Positions 1 through 6,879 of a DNA stretch of 9,760 nt are shown one piece after another. The DNA is from Gammaproteobacteria bacterium (GTDB lineage Bacteria; Pseudomonadota; Gammaproteobacteria; UBA5335), in NCBI GenBank assembly GCA_011620145.1, contig WOZT01000120.1, positions 1 through 9,760 on the forward strand, in the 5' to 3' direction. A program made the position numbers and the translations under genes. Each line of letters opens with the position of its first letter. Position 1 is the first letter of the stretch. The notes under the pieces are model-generated. The model did not search any database. It was not told where the DNA came from and saw nothing but the letters and a program-made list of their open reading frames with translations.

Positions 1-143
1 TGATTCGTTTTGATGGCAATGCGGCTGTATTGCTGAACAATCAGTTGCAACCCATTGGGACTCGTATTTTTGGACCAGTGACCCGCGAACTGCGCTCCGA
101 GCGCTTCATGAAAATCATTTCGTTGGCGCCCGAAGTTCTCTGA
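1..143 (+). CDS. rplN: 50S ribosomal protein L14, C-terminal 46 residues (5' end outside window)
   Basis: This is the end of the L14 gene; its start lies left of the window. L14 is a 23S rRNA-binding protein at the subunit interface that contacts L19 and 16S rRNA. The reading frame has its first full codon at base 3 and the visible residues begin [13 protein letters not shown] and end [11 protein letters not shown], matching the conserved L14 C-terminus, including [14 protein letters not shown]. The TGA stop is at 141-143. One residue appears missing relative to E. coli in the NNQLQPIG loop, which is ordinary variation. rplX starts 22 bases further on, the classic spc-operon order, so the promoter and any leader lie outside the window. 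Identification is by recognisable family sequence and synteny. Confidence 0.97.
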   Translation, partial: IRFDGNAAVLLNNQLQPIGTRIFGPVTRELRSERFMKIISLAPEVL

Positions 144-165
144 CGCACGGGCAAGGTAAATCGCG

Positions 166-483
166 ATGAAACGAATTAAAACGGGTGACGAAGTCATCGT
201 CACGACAGGAAAGGACAAGGGTCGTCAAGGCCGCGTGTTGCGTGTGCTCGCCACTGATCGTGTTGTGGTTGAGAACATTAACGTGGTGAAGCGCCATACC
301 AAAGGAAATCCTGCAGCCGGTCAGGCAGGCGGTATCTTGGAGCAAGAGCGCTCGATTCATATTTCCAATGTGATGCTCCGCAATCCGCAGACGGGCAAGC
401 CGGAACGGGTGGGATTCAAGTTGCTGGCGGACGGGCGCAAAGTGCGCTTTTTGAAGTCCAATGGCGAAGTTCTGGACGTTTAA
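166..483 (+). CDS. rplX: 50S ribosomal protein L24
   Basis: L24 is an assembly-initiator protein that binds the 5' domain of 23S rRNA and sits near the peptide exit tunnel. The 105-residue product has the usual bacterial length. A KOW RNA-binding motif fills the N-terminus: [18 protein letters not shown] occupies roughly residues 5-22, with the conserved GKDKG turn. The central [14 protein letters not shown] segment is typical of L24. The ATG at 166 is the only sensible start and is preceded by a modest AAGG-like ribosome site (gcaaggtaaa). The TAA stop at 481-483 is followed within 13 bases by the rplE start, so the two genes are likely translationally coupled. Nothing in the sequence looks truncated or foreign. 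Confidence 0.97.
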   Translation: MKRIKTGDEVIVTTGKDKGRQGRVLRVLATDRVVVENINVVKRHTKGNPAAGQAGGILEQERSIHISNVMLRNPQTGKPERVGFKLLADGRKVRFLKSNGEVLDV

Positions 484-505
484 GGCGAATTTGATCATGG
501 CCAGA
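471..505 (+). promoter_or_regulatory. Candidate RNA fold at the rplX/rplE junction (possible S8 operator)
   Basis: The five bases TCTGG (471-475), in the last codons of rplX, are perfectly complementary to CCAGA (501-505), just inside rplE. Folding would enclose the rplX stop, the AAGG ribosome site and the rplE ATG at 497. In E. coli, S8 represses the spc operon by binding an mRNA structure at this junction that mimics its 16S rRNA site, so location is the main argument. Only five outer pairs are clear and I could not recognise the S8 core consensus, so this is a weak suggestion. Confidence 0.25.
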
Positions 506-1036
506 TTGCAGCAGACTTATCAGGAAAAGGTGGTTCCCCAGCTCATGTCCCGGTTTTCATATCGGAACGTGATGGAGGTCCCGCGCATTGCCAAGATCTC
601 CTTGAATATGGGGCTTGGTGAAGCGGTTGCCGACAAGAAGATCATTGATCATGCGATGCGCGATATGGCGCAGATTGCAGGCCAAAAGCCGGTGGTGACC
701 AAGGCGCGCAATTCGATCGCCGGTTTCAAAATCCGTGATGGTTGGCCAATTGGTTGCAAGGTCACCTTGCGCCGCGACCGCATGTATGAATTCCTGGATC
801 GCCTGATTTCCGTTGCGTTGCCGCGCGTACGGGATTTCCGCGGTGTGAGTGGTCGTGGTTTTGATGGGCGTGGCAATTTCAGCATGGGTGTGACAGAACA
901 GATCATTTTCCCGGAAATTGACTACGACAAGATTGACGTGCTGCGCGGCATGGACATTACCATCGCCACCACCGCTCGGACCAATGAGGAAGGGCGCGCC
1001 CTGCTCGAAGGTTTCGGCTTCCCGTTCCGTAATTAA
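497..1036 (+). CDS. rplE: 50S ribosomal protein L5
   Basis: L5 is a 5S rRNA-binding protein of the central protuberance; with L18 and L25 it forms the 5S particle and contacts the P-site tRNA. The product is 179 residues, the same length as in E. coli. Family blocks include the start [31 protein letters not shown] (about 29-43), [18 protein letters not shown] (63-80), and [16 protein letters not shown] (126-141). An upstream in-frame ATG at 461 would add 12 residues inside rplX ([12 protein letters not shown]) that are not L5-like, so the ATG at 497 is chosen. A ribosome site, AAGG (482-485), overlaps the rplX stop codon, consistent with coupling. In E. coli this translation start is the target of S8 autoregulation of the spc operon; a candidate fold is listed separately. 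Confidence 0.97.
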   Translation: MARLQQTYQEKVVPQLMSRFSYRNVMEVPRIAKISLNMGLGEAVADKKIIDHAMRDMAQIAGQKPVVTKARNSIAGFKIRDGWPIGCKVTLRRDRMYEFLDRLISVALPRVRDFRGVSGRGFDGRGNFSMGVTEQIIFPEIDYDKIDVLRGMDITIATTARTNEEGRALLEGFGFPFRN

Positions 1037-1046
1037 GGGTTGAACA

Positions 1047-1352
1047 ATGGCCAAACGTAGCATGATTGAACGGGAAAAACGGCGCACTGAGGTGGTGGCT
1101 CGTTATGCCACTAGGCGCAAGGCGCTTAAGGATGCCATCCGCGACCCGGCGCTTGATGACGAGGCGCGTTTTGCCGCCGTAGACGCGCTGGCCAAACTGC
1201 CGCGTGATTCCAGCCCGGTTCGCCAGCATAATCGTTGCCGCCGTACCGGACGCACGCATGGCTACTATCGCAAGTTTGGCTTGGGGCGCAGCAAGTTGCG
1301 TGAAGCCGCGATGTTTGGCGAAATCCCCGGACTGGTCAAGGCCAGTTGGTAA
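1047..1352 (+). CDS. rpsN: 30S ribosomal protein S14 (zinc-free form)
   Basis: S14 binds the 3' major (head) domain of 16S rRNA late in 30S assembly. The product is 101 residues, the long form typical of proteobacteria. It starts [13 protein letters not shown] and ends with the conserved block [20 protein letters not shown] followed by [10 protein letters not shown]. The CxxC...CxxC zinc ribbon of the short S14 form is absent; the only cysteine is in NRCRRTGR, so this is the zinc-independent type. The ATG at 1047 follows AAGGG (1035-1039) with a 7-base spacer, and that ribosome site overlaps the rplE stop. It lies 10 bases after rplE and 28 before rpsH, the normal spc order. Confidence 0.97.
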   Translation: MAKRSMIEREKRRTEVVARYATRRKALKDAIRDPALDDEARFAAVDALAKLPRDSSPVRQHNRCRRTGRTHGYYRKFGLGRSKLREAAMFGEIPGLVKASW

Positions 1353-1380
1353 GTATCACAGGACGAGAGCGACCGATTCC

Positions 1381-1776
1381 ATGAGTATGACAGATCCCAT
1401 TGCGGACATGCTGACGCGTATTCGCAATGCACAGCGTGCAGGCAAGGCACAAGTCAGCATGCCGCTCTCCCGCAGTAAGCAGGCGATTGCCGAATTGTTG
1501 CTGGAAGAAGGTTATGTGGCCAATATTCAGGTCGTCAAGGAAGGTGTCAAAAGCACCCTGGCCCTGGAATTAAAATATTTTGATGGCCGCCCAGTGATTG
1601 AGCATCTGGAACGGATCAGCCGTCCAGGGCTACGAATTTACCGGGGAACCGATGACTTGCCGTCTGTACTCGGAGGTCTTGGTGTGGCGATTGTGTCCAC
1701 CTCCAAGGGTCTGATGACTGATCGGACGGCGCGCGCTCAAGGTATGGGCGGCGAAGTCGTCTGCACCGTTTACTGA
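1381..1776 (+). CDS. rpsH: 30S ribosomal protein S8
   Basis: S8 is a primary 16S rRNA-binding protein of the 30S platform (helix 21) and, in E. coli, the translational repressor of the spc operon. The 131-residue product has the start [16 protein letters not shown], the helix-forming [11 protein letters not shown] block (79-89), and the RNA-contacting [11 protein letters not shown] block (105-115). The frame is open back to 1204 inside rpsN, but that extension is not S8-like. The ATG at 1381 fits the family N-terminus exactly and follows a purine-rich ribosome site, AGGACGAGAG (1360-1369), at a slightly long spacing. An ATG two codons later (1387) is an alternative start, less like the E. coli protein. 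Confidence 0.96.
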   Translation: MSMTDPIADMLTRIRNAQRAGKAQVSMPLSRSKQAIAELLLEEGYVANIQVVKEGVKSTLALELKYFDGRPVIEHLERISRPGLRIYRGTDDLPSVLGGLGVAIVSTSKGLMTDRTARAQGMGGEVVCTVY

Positions 1777-1787
1777 GGATTTTTTCG

Positions 1788-2315
1788 ATGTCTCGCGTAG
1801 CGAAAAATCCGGTGACTATCCCGAGTGGGGTCCATGTCACCTATGAAGGGCATCTTCTTTCGGCCAAGGGAAAGAACGGTGCGTTGAATCTGCAGATCCA
1901 TCCAGATGTCGATGTCAGTCATCAGGACGGAGAGCTGCGTTTCGCGCCTGTTCGGCCTTCGGCCGACAAGATGGCGGGGACCATGCGCGCGCTGAGTCAG
2001 AATTTGATCAGTGGGGTCCACGAAGGCTTTGTTCGTCGACTGCAGTTGCTCGGCGTTGGCTATCGGGCACAGATGCAGGGATCGGATTTGAGCCTGTCGC
2101 TTGGGTTTTCCCATCCGGTGGTTTATCCGGTTCCCGAAGGAATCACCATCGAGACCCCCAGCCAGACCGAAATCGTGATCAAGGGCGCCGATAAACAGCG
2201 CGTCGGCCAGGTGGCTGCTGAAATTCGCGGCTATCGGCCTCCCGAGCCTTACAAGGGCAAGGGCGTGCGTTATTTTGGCGAACGTGTGGTTCTCAAAGAG
2301 ACCAAGAAGAAGTAA
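1788..2315 (+). CDS. rplF: 50S ribosomal protein L6
   Basis: L6 binds 23S rRNA near the sarcin-ricin loop and the factor-binding site. The product is 175 residues, close to the 177 of E. coli. It has the two repeated alpha/beta domains of the family: an N-terminal half beginning [15 protein letters not shown] and a C-terminal half from about residue 85 containing the signature [16 protein letters not shown] (147-162). The C-terminus is lysine-rich (ETKKK). The ATG at 1788 is preceded by GAGGA (1775-1779), which overlaps the rpsH TGA stop, a textbook coupled start. The gap to rplR is 12 bases. Codon use and length are unremarkable. Confidence 0.97.
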   Translation: MSRVAKNPVTIPSGVHVTYEGHLLSAKGKNGALNLQIHPDVDVSHQDGELRFAPVRPSADKMAGTMRALSQNLISGVHEGFVRRLQLLGVGYRAQMQGSDLSLSLGFSHPVVYPVPEGITIETPSQTEIVIKGADKQRVGQVAAEIRGYRPPEPYKGKGVRYFGERVVLKETKKK

Positions 2316-2327
2316 CAGGTGGCCGTT

Positions 2328-2681
2328 ATGGATAAGAAAACCGCACGTCTGCGCCGAGCGCGCCGTGGTCGAGCCAAGATTCGTGAATTGGGCGTGGTTC
2401 GCTTGTGCGTCAATCGCACGCCGCGCCATATCTATGCCCAATTGATTGGCCCCGATGGCGCAACGGTTCTTGCGGCCGCCTCTTCCCTGCTCAAGGACGT
2501 CCGCGAGCAGGTCAAGGCGACCGGCAATGCCGAGACAGCCGTGATTGTCGGGCGCCTCATTGCTGAGCGCGGTCGCGAGGCGGGCGTCACGCGCGTTGCT
2601 TTCGACCGCTCCGGCTTCCAGTACCACGGTCGTGTGAAAGCCTTGGCCGATGCCGCCCGCGCGGGCGGGCTTGAGTTCTAA
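2328..2681 (+). CDS. rplR: 50S ribosomal protein L18
   Basis: L18 binds 5S rRNA and helps dock it, with L5, into the central protuberance. From the ATG at 2328 the product is 117 residues, identical in length to E. coli, starting [14 protein letters not shown], an arginine-rich tail that contacts 5S rRNA. The conserved block [20 protein letters not shown] spans residues 92-111. A GTG at 2319 in the same frame would add three residues (MAV), but the ribosome site AGGTGG (2317-2322) overlaps that GTG and is correctly placed, five bases, before 2328, so 2328 is chosen. The gene lies 12 bases after rplF and 12 before rpsE. Confidence 0.96.
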   Translation: MDKKTARLRRARRGRAKIRELGVVRLCVNRTPRHIYAQLIGPDGATVLAAASSLLKDVREQVKATGNAETAVIVGRLIAERGREAGVTRVAFDRSGFQYHGRVKALADAARAGGLEF

Positions 2682-2693
2682 AGGATTCCGAAT

Positions 2694-3200
2694 ATGTCGA
2701 ATACTGGATTGCAAACAAGTGGTGACGGCCTTCTCGAAAAGTTGGTTGCAGTAAACCGCGTCGCCAAGGTGGTCAAGGGTGGACGTCAGTTCGGCTTTAC
2801 TGCTTTGACCGTCGTGGGAGATGGCAATGGCCGCGTTGGCTTTGGTTATGGTAAAGCGCGCGAAGTGCCTCAAGCCATTCAAAAGGCCATGGAGCGAGCA
2901 CGTAAGACCATGCGTCCCGTCTATGTGAACGAGGGCACCCTGCAACATCCCGCCATGGCTTCTCATGGGGCGACTCGCGTGATCATGAAGCCGGCCAATC
3001 AAGGCACGGGGTTGATCGCTGGAGGTGCCATGCGTGCTGTGTTTGAAGTTGCCGGTGTACACAACGTCCGGGCTAAATGTCTGGGTTCACGTAATCCCCT
3101 AAATGTGGTGCGAGCCACCATCAAGGGTCTCTATGGCTTGCATGATCCGCAGTCCGTGGCAGCAAAGCGCGGCAAGTCGGTTGAAGACATCCTGGGGTGA
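2694..3200 (+). CDS. rpsE: 30S ribosomal protein S5
   Basis: S5 lies at the mRNA entry channel with S3 and S4, contributes to helicase activity and decoding fidelity, and is the spectinomycin-resistance protein that gives the operon its name. The product is 168 residues (E. coli 167). An N-terminal double-stranded RNA-binding-like domain contains [20 protein letters not shown] (20-39) and [17 protein letters not shown] (43-59). The C-terminal S5 fold contains [17 protein letters not shown] (109-125) and [16 protein letters not shown] (131-146). The spectinomycin-relevant loop around KVVKGG looks wild type. The ATG at 2694 follows AAAGGA (2680-2685), which overlaps the rplR stop. The TGA stop at 3198-3200 runs almost directly into rpmD. 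Confidence 0.97.
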   Translation: MSNTGLQTSGDGLLEKLVAVNRVAKVVKGGRQFGFTALTVVGDGNGRVGFGYGKAREVPQAIQKAMERARKTMRPVYVNEGTLQHPAMASHGATRVIMKPANQGTGLIAGGAMRAVFEVAGVHNVRAKCLGSRNPLNVVRATIKGLYGLHDPQSVAAKRGKSVEDILG

Positions 3201-3205
3201 ATGAC

Positions 3206-3397
3206 GTGACGGAAGCGATCAAGCAATATCGTCTGACTCTTGTCCGGAGTGTTGCAGGCCGATTGAAAAATCATCAGGCCTGCGTGCGTGGATTGGGTCT
3301 TCGCCGCATGCACCACTCTGTGGTGGTTGCAGGCACCCCTGAGAATTGTGGAATGATCAACAAGGTGTCCTACCTGTTGAGCATTGAGGAGCTTTGA
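3206..3397 (+). CDS. rpmD: 50S ribosomal protein L30
   Basis: L30 is a small 23S rRNA-binding protein of the large subunit. The product is about 63 residues, with family blocks [10 protein letters not shown] (about 10-19) and [15 protein letters not shown] (27-41), and the ending [15 protein letters not shown]. No in-frame ATG exists at the start. Two GTG codons are possible: 3197, whose GTGA overlaps the rpsE stop, and 3206. The second is preferred because GGTGA (3195-3199) sits six bases upstream of it and can pair with the 16S rRNA tail, while 3197 has no good site. Using 3197 would add only three residues. An out-of-frame ATG at 3201 is not used. The gene is confident; the exact start is less so. 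Confidence 0.9.
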   Translation: MTEAIKQYRLTLVRSVAGRLKNHQACVRGLGLRRMHHSVVVAGTPENCGMINKVSYLLSIEEL

Positions 3398-3398
3398 C

Positions 3399-3830
3399 AT
3401 GCGTCTTAATACACTGCAGCCCGCTGAAGGCAGCCGCAAGGAAAAGCGTCGTCTTGGTCGCGGCATGGGCTCCGGATTGGGAAAAACCAGCGGTAAAGGC
3501 CATAAGGGTCAGAAGGCGCGGGCGGGCGGGTATCGCAAGGTGGGTTTCGAGGGCGGTCAGATGCCCTTGCAGCGGCGGATTCCGAAACGCGGGTTCCGTT
3601 CTCAGTCTGCGCGCGCCAGTGCTGAAGTGCGCCTGTCTGAGCTGAACCGCCTTGAAAGTCCAATCACCCTGTTGACGCTGATTGCGGCAGGCGTTGTCCC
3701 GCAGGGCGCGCAAAAGGCAAAGGTCATTCTTTCGGGTGTCTTGAAGCAACGCGTCAGCCTTCAGGGCATTGCAGTGACCGTGGGCGCCCGAGCAGCTGTT
3801 GAAGCTGCCGGCGGCACGATTCAGGAATAA
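3399..3830 (+). CDS. rplO: 50S ribosomal protein L15
   Basis: L15 is a late-assembling 23S rRNA-binding protein whose extended N-terminal arm threads into the large subunit. The 143-residue product begins [20 protein letters not shown] and has the glycine- and lysine-rich arm [18 protein letters not shown] (24-41), then [18 protein letters not shown] (49-66), the family signature. The C-terminus has the typical AAGGTIQE ending. A strong ribosome site, GAGGAG (3386-3391), lies seven bases before the ATG at 3399. An in-frame ATG at 3384 lies upstream of that site within the end of rpmD, so it is rejected. secY starts six bases after the stop. Confidence 0.97.
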   Translation: MRLNTLQPAEGSRKEKRRLGRGMGSGLGKTSGKGHKGQKARAGGYRKVGFEGGQMPLQRRIPKRGFRSQSARASAEVRLSELNRLESPITLLTLIAAGVVPQGAQKAKVILSGVLKQRVSLQGIAVTVGARAAVEAAGGTIQE

Positions 3831-3836
3831 TGATTC

Positions 3837-5174
3837 GTGGCTGCTAACCGCCCGCTGCCCGATATGGGGAAGCTCACTGAGCTGCGCCAGCGCATCCTGT
3901 TTTTGCTGGGTGCCTTGGTGGTTTTTCGTGTGGGTACCTTTATCCCCGTTCCTGGAGTCAATCCTGTTGCAGTGGCGCGTTTGTTTGAGCGTACCAATGG
4001 CACCATTCTGGACATGTTCAACATGTTTTCGGGCGGTGCATTGGCGCGTCTAAGCCTGTTCGCACTCGGGGTCATGCCCTATATTTCTGCTTCCATTATT
4101 GTGCAATTGATGACCTCCGTAGTGCCCGCGCTGGAAGAGCTCAAGAAGGAAGGGGAAAGTGGTCGACGGAAATTAACGCAATACACCCGCTACGGCACGG
4201 TGGGATTGGCCAGTTTTCAAGCTATCGGCGCCTCGGTTGCCCTGCAAAACCAGGGCGTCAATGCGATTCAGGGACCGCTGTTCGTTGTGATCGCAGCAAT
4301 CAGTCTGGTGGCTGGGACGATGTTTCTGGTCTGGCTGGGCGAACAGGTGACTGAGCGCGGCATTGGTAACGGCATCTCCATGATCATTTTCTCCGGTATC
4401 GTGGCAGGTCTTCCTGCAGCGGTTGGCGGTACCTTGCAGCTGGTGCGTAACGGCGAGATGAATGCGCTGTTCGCAGTGGTCATTTTGGCACTGACCTTTG
4501 CTGTGATTGCCGGTGTGGTGTTTGTTGAGCGCGGCCAGCGTCGTATTCCAGTGCATTACGCCAAGCGTCAGCAAGGACGGAAACTGTTCGCTGCGCAGAC
4601 CACCCACTTGCCATTAAAACTCAATATGGCGGGTGTGATCCCCCCTATTTTTGCTTCCAGCCTGATTTTATTTCCTGTTACCCTGGGCGGTTGGCTCGGT
4701 GGTTCAATGGGAGAGGGCTGGGGCGCTTCCCTGATTCAGGGGGTGACTGCGGCACTGTCGCCAGGACAACCTTTTTATGTGCTGGTCTATGCTGCCCTGA
4801 TTATATTCTTCTGTTTTTTTTACACTGCGTTGGTATTCAATTCGCGAGAGACGGCTGACAATCTGAAACGTTCAGGTGCATTTATTCCCGGAATTCGTCC
4901 CGGCCTGAATACCGCCAATTACATTGATGGCGTCTTGACCCGATTGACCTTAGTGGGCGCTCTGTATATCACCGCAGTCTGTTTGATGCCTGAGTTTCTG
5001 ATTTTGTCCTTCCATGTGCCTTTTCATTTTGGCGGGACTTCACTGCTCATCATCGTGGTCGTGGTGATGGATTTCATGGCCCAGGTACAAGCCCATGTCA
5101 TGTCCCACCAGTACGAAGGCCTGTTGAAAAAAAGTAACCTGAAAACCGCCGGACGAGGCAGTTTGTCCCGCTGA
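3837..5174 (+). CDS. secY: Protein translocase subunit SecY
   Basis: SecY is the channel of the SecYEG translocon in the inner membrane, exporting unfolded preproteins with SecA and inserting membrane proteins with ribosomes. The 445-residue product matches the family length and shows ten hydrophobic segments, from [18 protein letters not shown] (21-38) to [15 protein letters not shown] (403-417). Recognisable blocks are [18 protein letters not shown] (61-78), the pore-side helix [10 protein letters not shown] (82-91), [10 protein letters not shown] (172-181), and the cytoplasmic loop FIPGIRPG (349-356), where Arg354 corresponds to the SecA- and ribosome-contacting Arg357 of E. coli. The start is GTG at 3837, with a weak AGGA (3823-3826) ten bases upstream; the alternative in-frame ATG is at residue 10. 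It is co-transcribed downstream of rplO as usual; infA does not follow it. Confidence 0.97.
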   Translation: MAANRPLPDMGKLTELRQRILFLLGALVVFRVGTFIPVPGVNPVAVARLFERTNGTILDMFNMFSGGALARLSLFALGVMPYISASIIVQLMTSVVPALEELKKEGESGRRKLTQYTRYGTVGLASFQAIGASVALQNQGVNAIQGPLFVVIAAISLVAGTMFLVWLGEQVTERGIGNGISMIIFSGIVAGLPAAVGGTLQLVRNGEMNALFAVVILALTFAVIAGVVFVERGQRRIPVHYAKRQQGRKLFAAQTTHLPLKLNMAGVIPPIFASSLILFPVTLGGWLGGSMGEGWGASLIQGVTAALSPGQPFYVLVYAALIIFFCFFYTALVFNSRETADNLKRSGAFIPGIRPGLNTANYIDGVLTRLTLVGALYITAVCLMPEFLILSFHVPFHFGGTSLLIIVVVVMDFMAQVQAHVMSHQYEGLLKKSNLKTAGRGSLSR

Positions 5175-5204
5175 AACGTTTTGGTGTCGAGGAGTGTTTG
5201 AATT

Positions 5205-5318
5205 ATGAAAGTGCGTGCTTCGGTAAAGCGGATTTGCCGCAACTGCAAGATTGTTCGGCGTCATGGCCATGTCCGTGTTATCTGTTCGGACGGGCGGCAT
5301 AAGCAGCGCCAGGGCTGA
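5205..5318 (+). CDS. rpmJ: 50S ribosomal protein L36 (zinc-binding form)
   Basis: This 37-residue protein, the smallest in the ribosome, binds 23S rRNA in the large subunit. The translation is [19 protein letters not shown] followed by [18 protein letters not shown]. Cysteines 11, 14 and 27 and His32 form the expected zinc site, so this is the C+ paralogue rather than the zinc-free copy made under zinc limitation. The ATG at 5205 is preceded by GAGGAG (5189-5194) ten bases upstream. It follows secY by 30 bases and is the last spc gene. Its stop codon lies inside the 5' arm of a small hairpin (5312-5326). Direct secY-rpmJ linkage without infA is the gammaproteobacterial arrangement. Confidence 0.97.
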   Translation: MKVRASVKRICRNCKIVRRHGHVRVICSDGRHKQRQG

Positions 5319-5326
5319 TCCAGCCC
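5312..5326 (+). other. Hairpin on the rpmJ stop codon at the spc/alpha boundary
   Basis: GGGCTG (5312-5317) and CAGCCC (5321-5326) form a perfect 6-bp stem with an ATC loop. The TGA stop codon of rpmJ (5316-5318) spans the end of the left arm and the start of the loop. No run of T follows, so it is not a canonical intrinsic terminator. It could be an RNA processing or 3'-end stabilising element separating the spc and alpha transcripts, or a weak pause. The symmetry is seen directly; the role is inference. Confidence 0.5.
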
Positions 5327-5330
5327 GTGA

Positions 5331-5359
5331 TTGTGCTAGGTAAGAAAAGAGGCTATAAT
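5331..5359 (+). promoter_or_regulatory. Probable sigma70 promoter of the alpha operon
   Basis: A perfect -10 box TATAAT (5354-5359) is preceded, at exactly 17 bases, by the -35-like hexamer TTGTGC (5331-5336), which keeps the TTG of the consensus. Transcription should begin near 5366, giving an rpsM leader of about 50 bases. Position is the second argument: E. coli has its alpha promoter between rpmJ and rpsM too. Readthrough from the spc operon probably adds to expression, since no strong terminator intervenes. Confidence 0.75.
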
Positions 5360-5415
5360 CGCCGGCTCGCTATTTCAGCCTGCGGGCAGCCAAGTTCAGT
5401 AGGAGATCGTTGAAG

Positions 5416-5772
5416 ATGGCCCGTATTGCCGGCGTCAATATTCCTGACCAAAAGCACGCAGTTATCGCGTTGACTGCCATTTATGGCGTCGGACCGAGCC
5501 GTGCCAAGCAGATTTGCCAGGTCACGGGAATCAACCCCGCGGCGCCCGTCAAAGACTTGACCGAGGGCGAGCTGGAAAGCGTGCGTCAAGCAGTCGCCCG
5601 CTTCACGGTTGAGGGCGATCTTCGGCGCGAAGTCTCAATGAACATTAAACGCCTGATGGATTTGGGTTGCTATCGGGGTCTGCGGCATCGCCGGGGCCTT
5701 CCAGTACGTGGCCAGCGGACTCGCACCAATGCTCGGACTCGCAAGGGACCGCGGCGCGCCATCCGTAAATAA
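5416..5772 (+). CDS. rpsM: 30S ribosomal protein S13
   Basis: S13 is a head protein of the 30S subunit that contacts the P-site tRNA and forms intersubunit bridges with L5 and 23S rRNA. The 118-residue product equals the E. coli length. It starts [20 protein letters not shown] and has a helix-two-turn-helix-like segment IYGVGPSRA (22-30). The basic tail contains [20 protein letters not shown] (94-113), the tRNA- and rRNA-contacting extension. The ATG at 5416 is chosen over an in-frame TTG two codons upstream (5410) because it fits the family and lies ten bases after AGGAG (5401-5405). It is the first gene of the alpha operon. Confidence 0.97.
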   Translation: MARIAGVNIPDQKHAVIALTAIYGVGPSRAKQICQVTGINPAAPVKDLTEGELESVRQAVARFTVEGDLRREVSMNIKRLMDLGCYRGLRHRRGLPVRGQRTRTNARTRKGPRRAIRK

Positions 5773-5822
5773 TTGGCGTCTTTGTTCCTTAGCGTATCAT
5801 TCACGGAACCGGCAATATCCCC

Positions 5823-6206
5823 ATGGCAAAGACAGCACCACGCAAGCGTGTAAAGAAGCATGTCACCGATGCGGTGGCTCACGTTCACGCATCCTTCAAT
5901 AATACGATCATCACTATTACGGACCGGCAAGGTAATGCCTTGTGTTGGGCTACTTCCGGTGGTTCTGGGTTTCGTGGATCACGTAAAAGTACTCCCTTCG
6001 CCGCCCAGGTGGCTGCCGAAAAGGCAGGAAATGCGGCTCAGGAACATGGTGTCCGCAATCTGGATGTGCTGGTGAAAGGTCCTGGCCCTGGCCGTGAAGC
6101 GGCAGTGCGGGCGCTCCATAACGTGGGTTTCAAGGTGCTGAGCATCACCGATGTGACGCCCATTCCCCATAATGGTTGCCGGCCGCCCAAGCGGCGCCGG
6201 GTCTGA
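5823..6206 (+). CDS. rpsK: 30S ribosomal protein S11
   Basis: S11 sits on the 30S platform near the mRNA exit and the 16S rRNA 690 loop. The product is 127 residues (E. coli 129). Diagnostic blocks are [17 protein letters not shown] (22-38), [20 protein letters not shown] (42-61), KGPGPGRE (85-92), and the basic ending [15 protein letters not shown] (113-127). The ATG at 5823 fits the family start ([14 protein letters not shown]). No good Shine-Dalgarno is at the normal distance: the only candidate, GGAA (5805-5808), is 14 bases away, and the 50-base gap after rpsM is long for this operon. Translation may rely on coupling with rpsM or on leader structure; that is inference. Confidence 0.97.
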   Translation: MAKTAPRKRVKKHVTDAVAHVHASFNNTIITITDRQGNALCWATSGGSGFRGSRKSTPFAAQVAAEKAGNAAQEHGVRNLDVLVKGPGPGREAAVRALHNVGFKVLSITDVTPIPHNGCRPPKRRRV

Positions 6207-6245
6207 TCGACGCTCAATTCTGATGCGCTCGTACGAGAGATAGGC

Positions 6246-6866
6246 ATGGCGAAGTACATTGGTCCCAAATGCAAGCTTTCCCGTCGTGAAGGAACAGATT
6301 TGTTTCTCAAGGCGCGTGGAAGTTCCTATGAGAAGAAATGTCGGAGTGAATCCGTCCCTGGCCAACATGGTCAGCGGCGCGGCCGCGTTTCCGACTACGG
6401 CTTGCAGCTGCGTGAAAAACAGAAGCTGCGTCGTATGTACGGTGTTTTGGAACATCAGTTCCACCGTTATTACGAACATGCGGCACGGGCGCGCGGTAAC
6501 ACCGGCGAAATGATGCTGCAGTTGCTTGAAAATCGCTTGGATAATGTAGTCTATCGCATGGGCTTTGCTTCGACACGTGCCGAGGCACGCCAATTGGTCG
6601 GGCACAAGGCTTTCCTGGTGAATGGTCGAGTGGCTAATATTCCTTCGATGCAGATTCGTCCCGGTGATGTGCTGCGCGTGGCTGACCGGGCCCGCACGCA
6701 GGATCGAATTCGTGGTGCTTTACTAGTGGCCATGGAAATCGGTCTGCCCTCGTGGGTGGATGTGGACGAAAAGGAACTTCAGGGAACCTACAAGCTGATT
6801 CCTGATCGTTCCGACTTGTCCCCGGATATCAACGAAAACCTCGTTGTCGAGTTGTACTCCAAGTAA
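6246..6866 (+). CDS. rpsD: 30S ribosomal protein S4
   Basis: S4 nucleates 30S assembly by binding the 16S rRNA 5' domain, affects decoding accuracy, and in E. coli represses the alpha operon. The 206-residue product equals the E. coli length. It starts [20 protein letters not shown]; the N-terminal region includes [20 protein letters not shown] (36-55). An S4-type RNA-binding domain follows, with [20 protein letters not shown] (96-115) and [16 protein letters not shown] (119-134). Only Cys9 and Cys32 are present, so the four-cysteine zinc site seen in some S4 proteins is absent. The ATG at 6246 follows a purine-rich GAGAGATAGG stretch. It lies 39 bases after rpsK and 13 before rpoA. Confidence 0.97.
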   Translation: MAKYIGPKCKLSRREGTDLFLKARGSSYEKKCRSESVPGQHGQRRGRVSDYGLQLREKQKLRRMYGVLEHQFHRYYEHAARARGNTGEMMLQLLENRLDNVVYRMGFASTRAEARQLVGHKAFLVNGRVANIPSMQIRPGDVLRVADRARTQDRIRGALLVAMEIGLPSWVDVDEKELQGTYKLIPDRSDLSPDINENLVVELYSK

Positions 6867-6879
6867 GAGGGAAAGGCGG

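Noticed and set aside
461..496. Upstream ATG extending rplE by 12 residues
   Set aside because: It lies inside rplX, has no good ribosome site, and the added residues are not L5-like. The ATG at 497 gives the exact family length.
1204..1380. Extended rpsH frame starting inside rpsN
   Set aside because: The extra 59 residues overlap rpsN and are unlike S8. The ATG at 1381 gives the conserved N-terminus.
1770..3062. 430-codon open frame on the - strand across rplF, rplR and rpsE
   Set aside because: rplF, rplR and rpsE all lie in the same + frame, and this frame is the exact codon-by-codon complement. It stays open because these genes avoid TTA, CTA and TCA codons. Its translation shows no domain, and the sense genes are certain.
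6228..6237. Perfect palindrome CTCGTACGAG between rpsK and rpsD
   Set aside because: A 10-base palindrome gives only a three-pair RNA stem with a four-base loop and is likely chance or part of the purine-rich ribosome site region. No regulator site is recognised.
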